Program-made: the position numbers and the translations under genes
In this document: one piece after another, positions 44,821 to 54,614 of the stretch
Numbering within the stretch: position 1 is the first letter of the stretch
Layout: each line of letters begins with the position of its first letter
The notes under the pieces: generated by a model
What the model was told of the DNA's origin: nothing
The model's input: only the letters and a program-made list of their open reading frames with translations
Databases searched by the model: none
DNA from: Desulfosarcina ovata subsp. ovata
Lineage (GTDB): Bacteria; Desulfobacterota; Desulfobacteria; Desulfobacterales; Desulfosarcinaceae
Assembly: GCF_009689005.1 (NCBI RefSeq)
Contig: NZ_AP021879.1
Coordinates: 6,419,724 to 6,483,723, forward strand
Length of the DNA: 64,000 nucleotides
Reading direction: 5' to 3'

Positions 44821-45597
44821 ATGCACAAAAAACTGTTTATTCTAATTTTTTCCCTGCATTTGGTTCTTGTATTTGCAGGGCTTGGGATTGCGGCCAAAGT
44901 GCCAGCCCCTGATAAGGGGGGGGATGGCTTTACGGCTGTAACATTGGAAAAGGCAAAACAACTTTTTGATGAGGGAGTAACGGTTGTTGCCTGTCATAGC
45001 CATACGACCGATTTTATGAAAGGGCACCCAGAAGGAACCATTCATATAACCTGCCTGGTTCCAAAAGATCATAAAAGAGTCGATATGCCATTAAGTGAGG
45101 TAGATTTTGACATAGCGCAATTGCCCTCGGATAAAAATACGCCAATCATGACATATTGTGCGTCTGGTACGTGATGGAAATCCTATCATGCCGCCAGGTT
45201 GGCGGTTAAAAACGGCTATAAAAATGTATATTGGATGAGAGATGGTATCAAGGGCTGGAAAAAGGCAGGATACCAGGTTGTAGGTGATGCCAAGCTCCTC
45301 GATGACCTGATTGCCCTGAACAAAAATGATTTCAAAGCCCTCTGCCTCTGCGAAAAAGACGCAAGAAAACTGAAAAACTGTACTTTTGTCGACTTCAGGG
45401 ATAATGCGGACTATGACAAAGGCCACATCAAGGGGGCCAATCATGTAGACTATGCTGATATGTTTTCCAAACCCATGATGGAAGAGTTGAATAAGAGCAA
45501 TAGTTTAGTAATCATACATGATGACCAAGCTGTAGCAGGTGTCATTGCAGCAACACTTAAACTGATGGATTACCCTGATGTTTATATCCTTAGATGA
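44821..45597 (+). CDS. Tandem rhodanese-domain protein, probable selenoprotein
   Basis: Exported sulfurtransferase-like protein, 258 residues if the TGA at 45172-45174 is read as selenocysteine (U). A signal peptide (1-24) is followed by rhodanese domain 1 (about 35-155) and domain 2 (about 170-255). The active loop reads YCASGTUWKSYHAARLAVKN; relatives have YCNGPxCWKSYKAA, so U replaces the second Cys exactly. The frame continues with full similarity to domain 1's end (NVYWMRDGIKGWKKAGYQ). A stem-loop with the right spacing follows the TGA. Domain 2 has no Cys in the loop (VIIHDDQAV) and is probably inactive. AAAGGAGG precedes the ATG. A nonsense mutation is the alternative. Confidence 0.75.
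45175..45206 (+). promoter_or_regulatory. bSECIS-like hairpin after the in-frame TGA
   Basis: CCGCC-AGGTT-GGCGG forms a 5-bp stem with a 5-nt loop at 45191-45205. The loop begins 21 nt after the TGA and has G as its second base. Both values fit bacterial SECIS rules (loop 16-37 nt downstream, G among the first two loop bases). Confidence 0.55.
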
Positions 45598-45605
45598 TTT
45601 TTTAA

Positions 45606-45893
45606 TTGTATGAATTTTTTAATTTTGGTGCGATCATTTTTATCAACAACAAACATGTTTCCATGGCTCAGGGGAAACTAGGGGATGCATTGAAAAAGGC
45701 TGATGTTGATCAAGGACTTAGTGGAGCGGAACCAGGATCACAAGCTGTTTATCTCGCTATGTGCCATCTTTATTTCGACTCGGTAGAGGATTTTCAAAAT
45801 TCTTTTGGCCCGAATACTGAGGAATTTTTGGCTGATATTCCCAATTTTACCAATACTCAACCTATTATTCAAATAAGCGAAGTGAAAATTTAG
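45606..45893 (+). CDS. EthD-superfamily small protein, N-terminus atypical
   Basis: 95 residues. From MAQGKLGDALKKADVDQGLS on, it matches the EthD ferredoxin-like fold, with AVYLAMCHLYFDSVEDFQNS and TNTQPIIQISEVKI. Typical relatives have about 15 more residues at the start, with a YxNxHMP motif. Here the equivalent reads FINNKHVS, so the N-terminus looks shortened or mutated. The start is uncertain: 45606 or the internal ATG at 45663. It lies 9 bp after the rhodanese gene and may be co-transcribed. Confidence 0.65.
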   Translation: MYEFFNFGAIIFINNKHVSMAQGKLGDALKKADVDQGLSGAEPGSQAVYLAMCHLYFDSVEDFQNSFGPNTEEFLADIPNFTNTQPIIQISEVKI

Positions 45894-46164
45894 AATAATC
45901 GGCTGAAAGGGACTTGCGATTTCTAAATGTTCATCTTCATCGAGACAGAAAGTAAGGCGTACTTCACTTCTTGAGGTCGTCTTGTGTTTTTATTTCAGCA
46001 CCACCACAATGAATTTTGAAACTAGGCGGAAGACCTTATCCCACAATGCGCAATCGTCTGGATTCGCTGATTGATGGGATCTTTGAAATCAAGGGGAGCA
46101 CCGATATCCGTATGCAGGCTTTGCCGGTGGCGTAAAACAGAAGTATTTGTCTTCTTGCTTTATC

Positions 46165-49100
46165 TTATGTACAAGGTTGGGTTTCCTTCCCATCAATGAT
46201 GTTGGCGGCTGCGACCACCCGGTTACGGCCTGTTCGTTTCGCCTCGTAGAGTGCGTTGTCGGCTGCCTTGAGGAGCTGTTCGGCGATAGTGGTCGGGGCG
46301 GGGACTGTCGCAGCGACGCCGATGCTGATGGTCACGATTCGGTGCTTCGCCTTCACGTGCGGTTCGGCGAGGGCCGCTATTGTGGTGCGGATACGTTCAG
46401 CGATCTTGTGAGCAGTAGTAAGATCCGTCTTTGGCAGCACGATGGTGAATTCCTCGCCGCCGTAGCGGGCGACCAGGTCCGTGTCGCGGACGGCTCCCTG
46501 CATAGCCCCCGCGACCTCGCGCAGGCAGTCGTCTCCGGCTTGATGCCCGTAGTGATCATTGTAGCGCTTGAACTCGTCGATATCGATCATGGCTAGGGCG
46601 AGCGGGGTGCCAGGCCGGATCGCGCGCCGCCATTCCATGTCGAGTGTTTCGGTGAGGCGCCGCCGGTTTGACAGGCCAGTGAGGGCATCAGTGACGGCGA
46701 GCAATTCGAGCTGACCGTTGGCCGCCTGCAGGGCCTGGGTGCGCTCGGCCACCTTACGCTCGAGCTCGGTGTAGAGCATGGCGTTGTCGAGCGAGACCGA
46801 CAGCTGTCCCGCGATGAGCCGGACGGTGTCGAGGCGGTTGGTGCCGAACGCCGACCGGCTGCGCCGGTTTTCCAGCAGCAGCAACGCGCTGATCTCATCC
46901 CTTGTCTGGAGCGGAACGACCAGCAGGGCACAGCTGTCGAGGGCGGTCAGGTAGGGGTCGTGGGCGAACCGGTCGTCACGGGTGGCGTCTTCGACCAGCA
47001 AGGGCTGGTGGGTGCGCTCCACGTAGCGGACCACCGAGAGCGGCACCCGTCCGGCGGCCGTTTCCTGCGTGATCGAGAGGTGTTCATGACCCTTGTGATG
47101 CGGCAGGTACCAGCCGCCTTGGTTCGGGTCGCGCAGCAGCATGCGGGCCGAGGTGGCGCCGGTGAGCCCGCACAACAGGTCGGCGACACGTACTTGCAAC
47201 CGGGCGAGGCTCGTTTCGGAGCTGAGTGACTGCGAAGCGCGTAGGATGGCGAGGACGTCCACCGAATCCGCGGATAGATTGGATGAGGAATTGCTACCGA
47301 TCGTGCTCCAGGTGCCTCGTTGGGTAGAGCCGCACGATTTGGCCGTCTGTGCCTTCAGAAACGGGAACTCAAGTTCCAGATGGTCAACCTTCCCGGTCGC
47401 TCCCCAAGCCTGGTAGAACTGTCGCGCTTCGCGCAGTGCCGCCCGACCCGCGTGCTCGATATTCTGGGCCAAATAGAACCGCCCGCTGCGTTCGGCGATA
47501 ATCGCTCGGTGCCAAGGACGCTGCCGGTGTTCGATTTCATGCCGGGCGCTGTCGTAGGCCCGGATCGCCGCTTCGACGTCCCCGATCGCGGCGGCGCGTT
47601 CGGCGTCGAGCAGGGCGAGAAGGTGGGCGAAGTTGGCTGGTGCCTCGACGGTGCGGGCGGCCATCCAGGCCCGATATTGGTCGAATTCATTCAGCAGGTC
47701 CTTCCGTGCTTGCGGGGCCGCCGCCGCGACCTGCCCGGAAAGCGCCAGACCTTGGACCAGGCGTCCCCACAGGGAGGCGATGCTGCTCTCATAGACCGGA
47801 AGAAGCGCGATCGCGCTGCCTGCATGTTCGGCCAGCGCCGTCCGGTCACAGAACACGTCTGCGACGATGGCATGCGTGAGGTGATACTGCGCCAACGCGG
47901 CCGGGTTGGCATCCAGGGTTGCCCGGTAGGCGGCATCATCGAACGAGCCGTCACTGAACGCACCCGGTGCGTTGGTCCTGCCTTGCAAGGCCTGCACTGC
48001 CTGCCGTACCGAATGGATGAAGGCCCTGACAAGGCTGTTGCCGGTGCGCTCCGTGAAGGCTTCGCCAGTTTCGATCTCCGCTAAAGCGTCGTCGAGCGTG
48101 GGGCCCCACTCCAGGGCCTCCCAGATCGAGCCGTAAAAACTGAGCCCGGAGTACATCATCTCGCCGCCCCGTACCAGGCCCTCGAAGCCGCGGCGGAGCG
48201 TCCGCAGGCAGTCCTCCAGCGGCTCGAACCAGTGCCCCGCACTCAGACCGTAGAGCATGCGCGCCGTCGAGGTCTGCGGTTCGAAGCCAAGCGCCTTGCC
48301 AACCGCCAGCACCCGGCTGACGGTGGCGAATCCGGTCCGGTAGTCACTGCGCAGGGCGACGGTCACGAAGCTGGCGTGGGACAGGGGGGTGACCAGCCCG
48401 GGCAAGGGTCCGCCGTGCGCCCATAACTGCGCGGCCGAGGTCACTATCCATGGCATTACCGGGGCGCCAGCGAAGAAGGCGGGCGGTACCAGCTTGTCGA
48501 TGATCTTCGCCACAGCCTTGGTACACGGATCGGGGTTCGGGCCCCGCCGCACATCCTCGTCGACGCTCCCGCTGGACACCCAGTCCCGCAGAGCGTCCAG
48601 TCCCTGTTCAATCTCCGGCAGGAGGTCGCCGGCGGCCGGGGCCGGGTTCCCGAGCTCCGCAAGAACGCTCAGACCGAGTTCCGTGGCCTCCTCCGGCCGG
48701 GCGCGGTTCATCAGACTCATCATCTGCGCGCTGGCCGCCTCAGCCCGTAGCAGCGGATCGTCGCAGATCGCCTCGATGATTTCCCAGAGACGGTCCAACT
48801 CCTCGAACCGGCTGAGACCGAGCAGCGCGGCATGCCGTTCGACCGTCAGCTCGACGCGCAGCCGGGCACGCTCGCTCTGCGACGCGTCGGTGTCCTCGAC
48901 CAGGTCGATGGCTGCGGCAAGGAAGCGCTCGGTGAGCGCGTAGTTGGCCAGCCGCCGGGCGTGACCGGCGGCCTGGCGAAACAACAGCGCGGCGCGGATT
49001 CGCTCCGCCGGGTCAGTCAGGAGCGCCAGCGCCGCCAGGTACTGCTCGGCCGCGACCACCCTGAATCCGGGCACATCGGCAAGTTGGCGGGCCACAGCAA

Positions 49101-51126
49101 GGTGCCGGACTCGCCGATCCGAAGGCGTCAGCCCCCCGTAGGTGGCCTGTTGAATCCGATCGTGGCGAAAGCGCACCGTCCCCCCTTGCTCCATGACCAG
49201 CAGACCGTCTTCGAGCGCCGGGGTGAGTGCGGCCTCGACCCGGGCCGCCGATGCGTCCGTCTCGATCGGCCCGGTTCCTGCGGCGGCCTGCAGCAGGGAC
49301 AACTCGACATCGCCGCCCAGGCAGGCCATGAGGCGCAGGATATCCTGGGACGGCTCCGGCAGCGCCAGAATCCGCTGGGTGAGCAGCGTCACCACGTCGC
49401 CAAGGTCGATGTGCTGACGGATCGCGGCAGCGTCCCAGGTCCAGCCATCGTCCTCAAGAGTGAGCACACCTTCCCGGCGCAAAGCGTTGACGAACTCCAC
49501 CGTGTCGAACGGGTTCCCCCCCGAGTGGGGTTGGATTGCGTCCGCCAGTGCCGCGGCTGCGGGCCCGGTGATGCGTAACATGTCGCCCAGGAGCGTCCCG
49601 AGGTCCGCTGCCGGCAGGTTGGTCAGGCGCACATACCTCGGACCGTCCTCCAGGCTTTGCCACCGCTGGAGTACCGCGGACAGTGGGTGCGTCGCGTCCA
49701 CCTCGTTGTCGCGGTAGGCCCCCACCAGCAGAATCCCGTGCAGGCCGTGGTCGGCGATCACGGCGTCCATGAAGCCCATCAGTATCGACCCGGCCCATTG
49801 CAGATCGTCCAGAACCACAACGATCGGTAGTTCCGCCCGGGCCAGCGCTCGAAGCATGCTCAGAGCAGCCTGCTGCAGCCGGGCCTGGACACGCACGGGG
49901 TCGTCGTCGGCCTCCGCCGGCACACCGAGTACCGTGGCCATCTCCGGTACCATCGCCGCGATCAGGCCGGCGTTGGCGTCCAGCGCCTCGAGCAGACGCG
50001 GCCGAAGCGCTGTCAGCTCATTCTCGGGCTCGGCCAGAAGCAGTCGGCCCACGCCTCGCAGGGCCTGGCACAGCGCATCCGAGGCGGCATCCTGGCGGTA
50101 CTGATCGGACTTGCCGCTGACGAACCAGCCACCGGCAGCGGTGATCAGCGGCCGTAACTCGTCGATGAGCGACGTCTTGCCGACGCCGGGTGCGCCACCG
50201 ATCAGCAGCCCCCGACAACGTCCTGCGATCGCGTCATCCAGGGCCGCGCGCAGGATTTCGATCTCCGGCGCGCGGCCGACCAAGTGGGAGGGCGCAGCCA
50301 GCCGCCACGGGAAGTCCCGCTCCCCGAGAATGAAGTTTGTGTCCTCTTCCCGCACCAGGGCCCGGCGTAGCCGGCGCAGATCGTATAGCACCCCCACGGC
50401 GCTCTGGTAGCGGTTGTCCGGCTCCTTCTCCAACAATTTGCCGATGATGCGCGACAACGCCGGCGGCACCTGCGGGTTGCGCTCCCAGGCCGGGGTCGGA
50501 ACCCGGGTCAGATGATCGTGGACCAGTTGCAACAGATCCCCGTCACCAAAGGGCGGTTCTCCGGTGGCCAGCTCGTACAAAGTGGCGCCCAGCGAATAGA
50601 GGTCGGCTCTCTGATCCACTGCCCACCCGGTGCGTCCGGTCTGTTCGGGTGCCAGGTAAGGCAGGGTGCCGACGATATCCTTCACGTGAGTAAACGCCGG
50701 ACGCTCCAGTGCGAAGGTGGTCGCCAGATCGAAGTCAATGAGAATCGGCCTTGCAGGGTCGCCGGCTACCACGATGTTGTTCGGGTTAATGTCCTTGTGA
50801 ATCACGCCATGACGGTGGATTGCCTCGACGATCCCGGATAGATCCTCGGCGAACGCGAGCAGGTCGTCCACCCGCATCGGGCCGGTCTCCACCAACTCCG
50901 GTAATATGACACCGCCGGAGTCCTCAAGGAGAACGGCATCCTTCTCATCTGCCCCAACCATTATCTGCGGAATTCGCTCGACGTCGGTCAATCGGCGTAA
51001 AATCGACATTTCGTGCCTGCGCCGTGCCGTCCTCCCCGGCCCACGCATCTCCTTACGGATCACGTTACCGGTTGTCGTCGAGATCCGTGACACCAGCGTG
51101 CGGTCACCCTGAAACAGTACGTCCAT
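46165..51126 (-). CDS. Ser/Thr kinase - AAA ATPase - GAF - diguanylate cyclase multidomain protein
   Basis: 1653 residues from the ATG at 51126 (AGAGAGG upstream). Domains in order: a protein kinase (about 1-270; catalytic loop HKDINPNNI, DFD in place of DFG); a STAND/AAA-type ATPase (about 290-650; Walker A IGGAPGVGKTSLIDEL, Walker B IVVVLDDLQW). A long helical TPR-like region (about 650-1260), GAF (about 1300-1450) and C-terminal GGDEF (about 1500-1640; RYGGEEFTIVLPKTD, active GGEEF, c-di-GMP synthesis) follow. The same kinase-AAA-GAF-output order is known in cyanobacteria, Myxococcota and Gammaproteobacteria. The gene is much more GC-rich than its neighbours, so horizontal transfer is likely. 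It is a cytoplasmic signalling hub; ligand and targets are unknown. Confidence 0.87.
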   Translation of the reverse strand: MDVLFQGDRTLVSRISTTTGNVIRKEMRGPGRTARRRHEMSILRRLTDVERIPQIMVGADEKDAVLLEDSGGVILPELVETGPMRVDDLLAFAEDLSGIVEAIHRHGVIHKDINPNNIVVAGDPARPILIDFDLATTFALERPAFTHVKDIVGTLPYLAPEQTGRTGWAVDQRADLYSLGATLYELATGEPPFGDGDLLQLVHDHLTRVPTPAWERNPQVPPALSRIIGKLLEKEPDNRYQSAVGVLYDLRRLRRALVREEDTNFILGERDFPWRLAAPSHLVGRAPEIEILRAALDDAIAGRCRGLLIGGAPGVGKTSLIDELRPLITAAGGWFVSGKSDQYRQDAASDALCQALRGVGRLLLAEPENELTALRPRLLEALDANAGLIAAMVPEMATVLGVPAEADDDPVRVQARLQQAALSMLRALARAELPIVVVLDDLQWAGSILMGFMDAVIADHGLHGILLVGAYRDNEVDATHPLSAVLQRWQSLEDGPRYVRLTNLPAADLGTLLGDMLRITGPAAAALADAIQPHSGGNPFDTVEFVNALRREGVLTLEDDGWTWDAAAIRQHIDLGDVVTLLTQRILALPEPSQDILRLMACLGGDVELSLLQAAAGTGPIETDASAARVEAALTPALEDGLLVMEQGGTVRFRHDRIQQATYGGLTPSDRRVRHLAVARQLADVPGFRVVAAEQYLAALALLTDPAERIRAALLFRQAAGHARRLANYALTERFLAAAIDLVEDTDASQSERARLRVELTVERHAALLGLSRFEELDRLWEIIEAICDDPLLRAEAASAQMMSLMNRARPEEATELGLSVLAELGNPAPAAGDLLPEIEQGLDALRDWVSSGSVDEDVRRGPNPDPCTKAVAKIIDKLVPPAFFAGAPVMPWIVTSAAQLWAHGGPLPGLVTPLSHASFVTVALRSDYRTGFATVSRVLAVGKALGFEPQTSTARMLYGLSAGHWFEPLEDCLRTLRRGFEGLVRGGEMMYSGLSFYGSIWEALEWGPTLDDALAEIETGEAFTERTGNSLVRAFIHSVRQAVQALQGRTNAPGAFSDGSFDDAAYRATLDANPAALAQYHLTHAIVADVFCDRTALAEHAGSAIALLPVYESSIASLWGRLVQGLALSGQVAAAAPQARKDLLNEFDQYRAWMAARTVEAPANFAHLLALLDAERAAAIGDVEAAIRAYDSARHEIEHRQRPWHRAIIAERSGRFYLAQNIEHAGRAALREARQFYQAWGATGKVDHLELEFPFLKAQTAKSCGSTQRGTWSTIGSNSSSNLSADSVDVLAILRASQSLSSETSLARLQVRVADLLCGLTGATSARMLLRDPNQGGWYLPHHKGHEHLSITQETAAGRVPLSVVRYVERTHQPLLVEDATRDDRFAHDPYLTALDSCALLVVPLQTRDEISALLLLENRRSRSAFGTNRLDTVRLIAGQLSVSLDNAMLYTELERKVAERTQALQAANGQLELLAVTDALTGLSNRRRLTETLDMEWRRAIRPGTPLALAMIDIDEFKRYNDHYGHQAGDDCLREVAGAMQGAVRDTDLVARYGGEEFTIVLPKTDLTTAHKIAERIRTTIAALAEPHVKAKHRIVTISIGVAATVPAPTTIAEQLLKAADNALYEAKRTGRNRVVAAANIIDGKETQPCT

Positions 51127-51417
51127 ACTCAATGCATCCCTCTCTCGGCGCCGATGTCGTCGTCTTCGACCCATGATCGATTCATCTATCTCGATAGACG
51201 ACCATACGATCTTCTGCAAGTAATTTTTACGACAAGGTTCTGTTACTATCGTTTCACAGTGAACAAGTTGGGCTGGCAGTATTGTCCCGGAATATTCAAA
51301 AATTGGGTGCGATGCTGAAAGAACAGACGGTAAAGAAAATGAAGCGCCGCAAAAAAACTGCTGGCCTGTCTTTTGATTAGGCGATTGGCGGAAAAGAATA
51401 TACCAGGATGCGCAGGA

Positions 51418-51502
51418 TTTTCATTCGGCCATAAGGCGCTAAATGCTGCCATCGTCAAGCAATTTGGTTGGTATGCAGATTGTTCTTGATTGGTTTCTTC
51501 AG
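51418..51502 (+). mobile_element. Fragment of the middle-level IS transposase
   Basis: GGCCATAAGGCGCTAAATGC and the bases around it (to TTGATTGGTTTC) are nearly identical to the orfB catalytic region at about 33650-33740, apart from a short deletion near the TGGTA. It encodes GHKALNAAIVKQFGWY before drifting. It shows a second, decayed copy of that IS beside dinB. Confidence 0.75.
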
Positions 51503-52674
51503 TCCATTGCCATATCGTCCGGTGGCTGCAGGCTGCCCCGGTGAACGGCGGACTGACCGAACCGGTCGGCGATGCGATCCACCACCCGATCGACGGTTTC
51601 CCATCCTTTGGCCGTGGGATCGGCCGTTTCAAATAGACTGACTTGTTGGGGCGTGGTGTCGGCGATAAGCGTCGAGGCGCCGATGCCGATCAATCGGATT
51701 GGGGTGCCTAAGGGCTGGCGATCCAGCAGGCCCACGCCGGTACGGAAAATCGTTTCCGATGACTGGCTGGGGTGCTCAAGGGTGGTGCTGCGGGTGATCT
51801 GTTTGAAATCGGACTGCTTCAATTTGAGGGTGATGGTGCGGGCCAGATATCCCTGGCGGCGCAACTGGCGTCCCACGTCCTGGCTTTGGGCCAGCAGGTG
51901 CTGGCGCAACCGGTCGCGATGTTGGGTATCGGCCGGCAGGGTCCGCTCACTGGAAATGGATTTGGCGGGGGCATGGGCAATCACATGGGTGTCGTCCCGA
52001 CCATGGGCCAGATCCACCAGCCGGTGACCGAATTTGCCCAGCCGTTCAACCAGCAGGGCAGGGGCATACCGGCACACATCACCAAGGTGGACGATCCCCA
52101 GACGGTTGAGCTGTCCCAGGGCCTGGCGGCCCACTCCGGGCACCTTTTCCACCGGCAGGCTACCTATCAGTCCGGTTACCCGTTCGGGGGGGATGACCGT
52201 CAGACCGTCCGGCTTGTTCAGGTCGGAGGCAACCTTGGCCAGGAATTTAAGCGGGGCTACGCCGATGGAGCAAGTCAGGGATACCTGGTTCCGGATTTCG
52301 GATTTGATCAATCGGGCCATGGTCTTCGGTGGTCCGAAGAGGCGCCCGCAGCCAGCGGCATCCAGATAGGCTTCATCGATGGAAACCTGTTCCACCACCG
52401 GTGAATAGCGGTGCAAAATGGCCATGACCGCTCGGGAAACCTCGCCGTAGCGGGCTTTGCGCGGCGGCACGATGGTCAGGTGCGGGCAGCGCTGCTTGGC
52501 CATGAACATGGGCATGGCGCTGTGAATGCCATATCGGCGGGCGGCATAACTGGCCGCCGCCACCACGCCGCGACCCGAAGCGCCACCGACCACCAGGACC
52601 TTGCCCGCCAATTCGGGATGGTCGAGCTGCTCCACAGCGGCAAAAAAGGCATCCATATCGATGTGCATGATCAT
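51499..52674 (-). CDS. dinB: DNA polymerase IV (Y-family, translesion)
   Basis: 391 residues. The catalytic motif MIMHIDMDAFFAAVEQLDHP opens the protein, and SIDEAYLDA near 105 completes the acidic triad. A tandem HhH region (VEKVPGVGRQALGQLNRLG) and the little-finger domain follow. It lengthens damaged templates with low fidelity in the SOS response. The C-terminal tail after about 360 is not conserved. The last codons abut an IS fragment, so the natural end may have been altered. Initiation is at one of the two near ATGs (52674 or 52668). Confidence 0.92.
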   Translation of the reverse strand: MIMHIDMDAFFAAVEQLDHPELAGKVLVVGGASGRGVVAAASYAARRYGIHSAMPMFMAKQRCPHLTIVPPRKARYGEVSRAVMAILHRYSPVVEQVSIDEAYLDAAGCGRLFGPPKTMARLIKSEIRNQVSLTCSIGVAPLKFLAKVASDLNKPDGLTVIPPERVTGLIGSLPVEKVPGVGRQALGQLNRLGIVHLGDVCRYAPALLVERLGKFGHRLVDLAHGRDDTHVIAHAPAKSISSERTLPADTQHRDRLRQHLLAQSQDVGRQLRRQGYLARTITLKLKQSDFKQITRSTTLEHPSQSSETIFRTGVGLLDRQPLGTPIRLIGIGASTLIADTTPQQVSLFETADPTAKGWETVDRVVDRIADRFGQSAVHRGSLQPPDDMAMD

Positions 52675-53067
52675 GGCGATACTCTATCGTGTTCATTGCC
52701 GGCTTTCAAGACAGCAGCCTGGGAGAGTGGTACCGTGCTTCAACGGACTCCGCCCCTGGGGGGCATCGTTTTTTCATTTCTGTATGTTGACCACCGCCAT
52801 CCTGGTGCATCCGCCATCGGGACCGGGATTCGACGCCGATCCGGCTGGGAATATTTTAATATACTGAAAAAATATATAATACCGTTGTTCATCAAATGCC
52901 TGGCGCGCATTTCAATCACCACTGGGTTGGTCAACGGCATGACGCCCACAGAAATATATGGGGGCCGATGGTTTTCCGGACTTGCCAGAGTTTACAAAAA
53001 TGTTGTAAGCAGCATGCGATTGTACAATTTGCGAGTTGCTGCGTAAGATCGTGAAAAAGGACATGCG
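52675..53067. other. Intergenic region between dinB and the sigma-54 activator
   Basis: 393 bp with divergent promoters expected. I found no confident LexA box or -24/-12 element and no short gene. The 3' part is AT-rich with GATTGTACAATTTGC; GTGAAAAAGGAC precedes the activator's ATG. Confidence 0.4.
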
Positions 53068-54591
53068 ATGAAAGCCATTGAACAGGTTACCCTGCTTTAC
53101 GAGATTTCCAATGCTCTGAACGAACATCTGGACCTGAAAAAATCGATGTACAAGGTGCTGGACATTCTCTCCACAGCCTTGCAGATGGAGCGTGGCACCA
53201 TCTCTATCCTCAATCCGCTGAGAAACGAAATCAGTATCGAGGTGGCCCACAGTCTCTCCAAAAGTGCCATGGAGCGGGTCAAGTACAAACTGGGTGAGGG
53301 AATTATCGGCCGGGTCATCGAAACCGGCGAGGCGGTTGCGATTCCCAAGATCAGTCAGGAACCGCTGTTTCTCAACCGGACGGCGTCACGTAAAATCAAG
53401 GGCATGGGAGAGATCTCCTTTATCTGCGTACCGGTTCAAAAAGGCACCCACGTGGTGGGTGCCTTGAGCGTGGACCGTACTTTTGATCCGGACTATTCCC
53501 TGGAAGACGGCACCAAGCTGCTGTCGGTCGTGGCCACCATGCTGGCCCGCCATGCCATCAATCTGGAGACCATCCAACTGGAGAAGGAGGCCCTGCGGGA
53601 CGAGAACAAACGGCTGCGTGACGAGTTGGAAAACAAGTACCGCATCAACAACATCATCGGTAACAGCAACAAGATGCGGGAGGTGTTCCAGATGATCAGC
53701 CAGGTGTCGCGCAGCAATGCCACCGTGTTGATCCGTGGAGAGAGCGGCACCGGAAAGGAACTGGTGGCCAACTCGATTCATTACAGCTCCACCCGCTCCA
53801 AGGGGCCGTTTGTTAAGGTCAACTGTGCGGCGATCCCCAATAATCTGATCGAGAGCGAGCTGTTCGGCCATGAAAAGGGGGCCTTTACCGGAGCGGTCAA
53901 ACAGAAGCCGGGGCGTTTTGAACTGGCCCATAAGGGCACCATTTTCCTGGATGAGATCGGCAGTATCGAACCCGACGTGCAGGTGCGCCTGCTTCGGGTT
54001 CTGCAGGAGCGGGAGTTCGAACGGGTCGGTGGACACAAGACCATAAAGGTGGACGTGCGCATTATTGCGGCGACCAACAAGAACCTGGAACAGGCGGTTG
54101 ATGAGGACTCTTTTCGCGGCGATCTGTATTACCGCTTGAACGTGTTTCCCATTTATATGCCGCCCTTAAGGGAGCGCAAGACCGACATCCTGCTGCTGGC
54201 GGATTTTTTTCTGGAACGCTACGCCGAGGAGAACGGGCGCGAGGTCAAACGGCTTTCCACCCCGGCCATCGACATGCTGATGGCCTATCACTGGCCCGGC
54301 AATGTGCGCGAGCTGGAAAATTGTGTCGAACGGGCTGTGCTGCTTTGTGAGGAAGGCGCCATCCACAGTTATCACCTGCCGCCTTCCCTGCAGACGGGCA
54401 AGGAGAGCGGGACGTTGCCGGACCTCTCCCTGGAAGACGCCGTGGCTGCCCTGGAGAAAGAGATGATCATCGATGCCCTGAAAAATACCCGTGGCAATAT
54501 CACCCTATCCGCCGAAGTGTTGAAAACGACGGTGCGCAAGTTCGCCTACAAGGCAAAAAAGTTCGGCGTGGATTATCGGACCTATAGATAA
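53068..54591 (+). CDS. NifA-like sigma-54-dependent activator with GAF domain
   Basis: 507 residues. The N-terminal GAF sensor (about 1-175) is followed by the AAA+ sigma-54 interaction domain (about 195-425), with Walker A IRGESGTGKELVANSI, the essential GAFTGA loop (ESELFGHEKGAFTGAVKQKP) and Walker B GTIFLDEIG. A short C-terminal HTH region (GNITLSAEVLKTTVRKFAYK) follows. Layout and the GAF domain resemble NifA. No nif or other obvious target genes are nearby. It opens promoters bound by sigma-54 RNA polymerase in response to an unknown signal. Confidence 0.86.
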   Translation: MKAIEQVTLLYEISNALNEHLDLKKSMYKVLDILSTALQMERGTISILNPLRNEISIEVAHSLSKSAMERVKYKLGEGIIGRVIETGEAVAIPKISQEPLFLNRTASRKIKGMGEISFICVPVQKGTHVVGALSVDRTFDPDYSLEDGTKLLSVVATMLARHAINLETIQLEKEALRDENKRLRDELENKYRINNIIGNSNKMREVFQMISQVSRSNATVLIRGESGTGKELVANSIHYSSTRSKGPFVKVNCAAIPNNLIESELFGHEKGAFTGAVKQKPGRFELAHKGTIFLDEIGSIEPDVQVRLLRVLQEREFERVGGHKTIKVDVRIIAATNKNLEQAVDEDSFRGDLYYRLNVFPIYMPPLRERKTDILLLADFFLERYAEENGREVKRLSTPAIDMLMAYHWPGNVRELENCVERAVLLCEEGAIHSYHLPPSLQTGKESGTLPDLSLEDAVAALEKEMIIDALKNTRGNITLSAEVLKTTVRKFAYKAKKFGVDYRTYR

Positions 54592-54614
54592 GGAAGATGT
54601 TTTTGAGGGACGCT

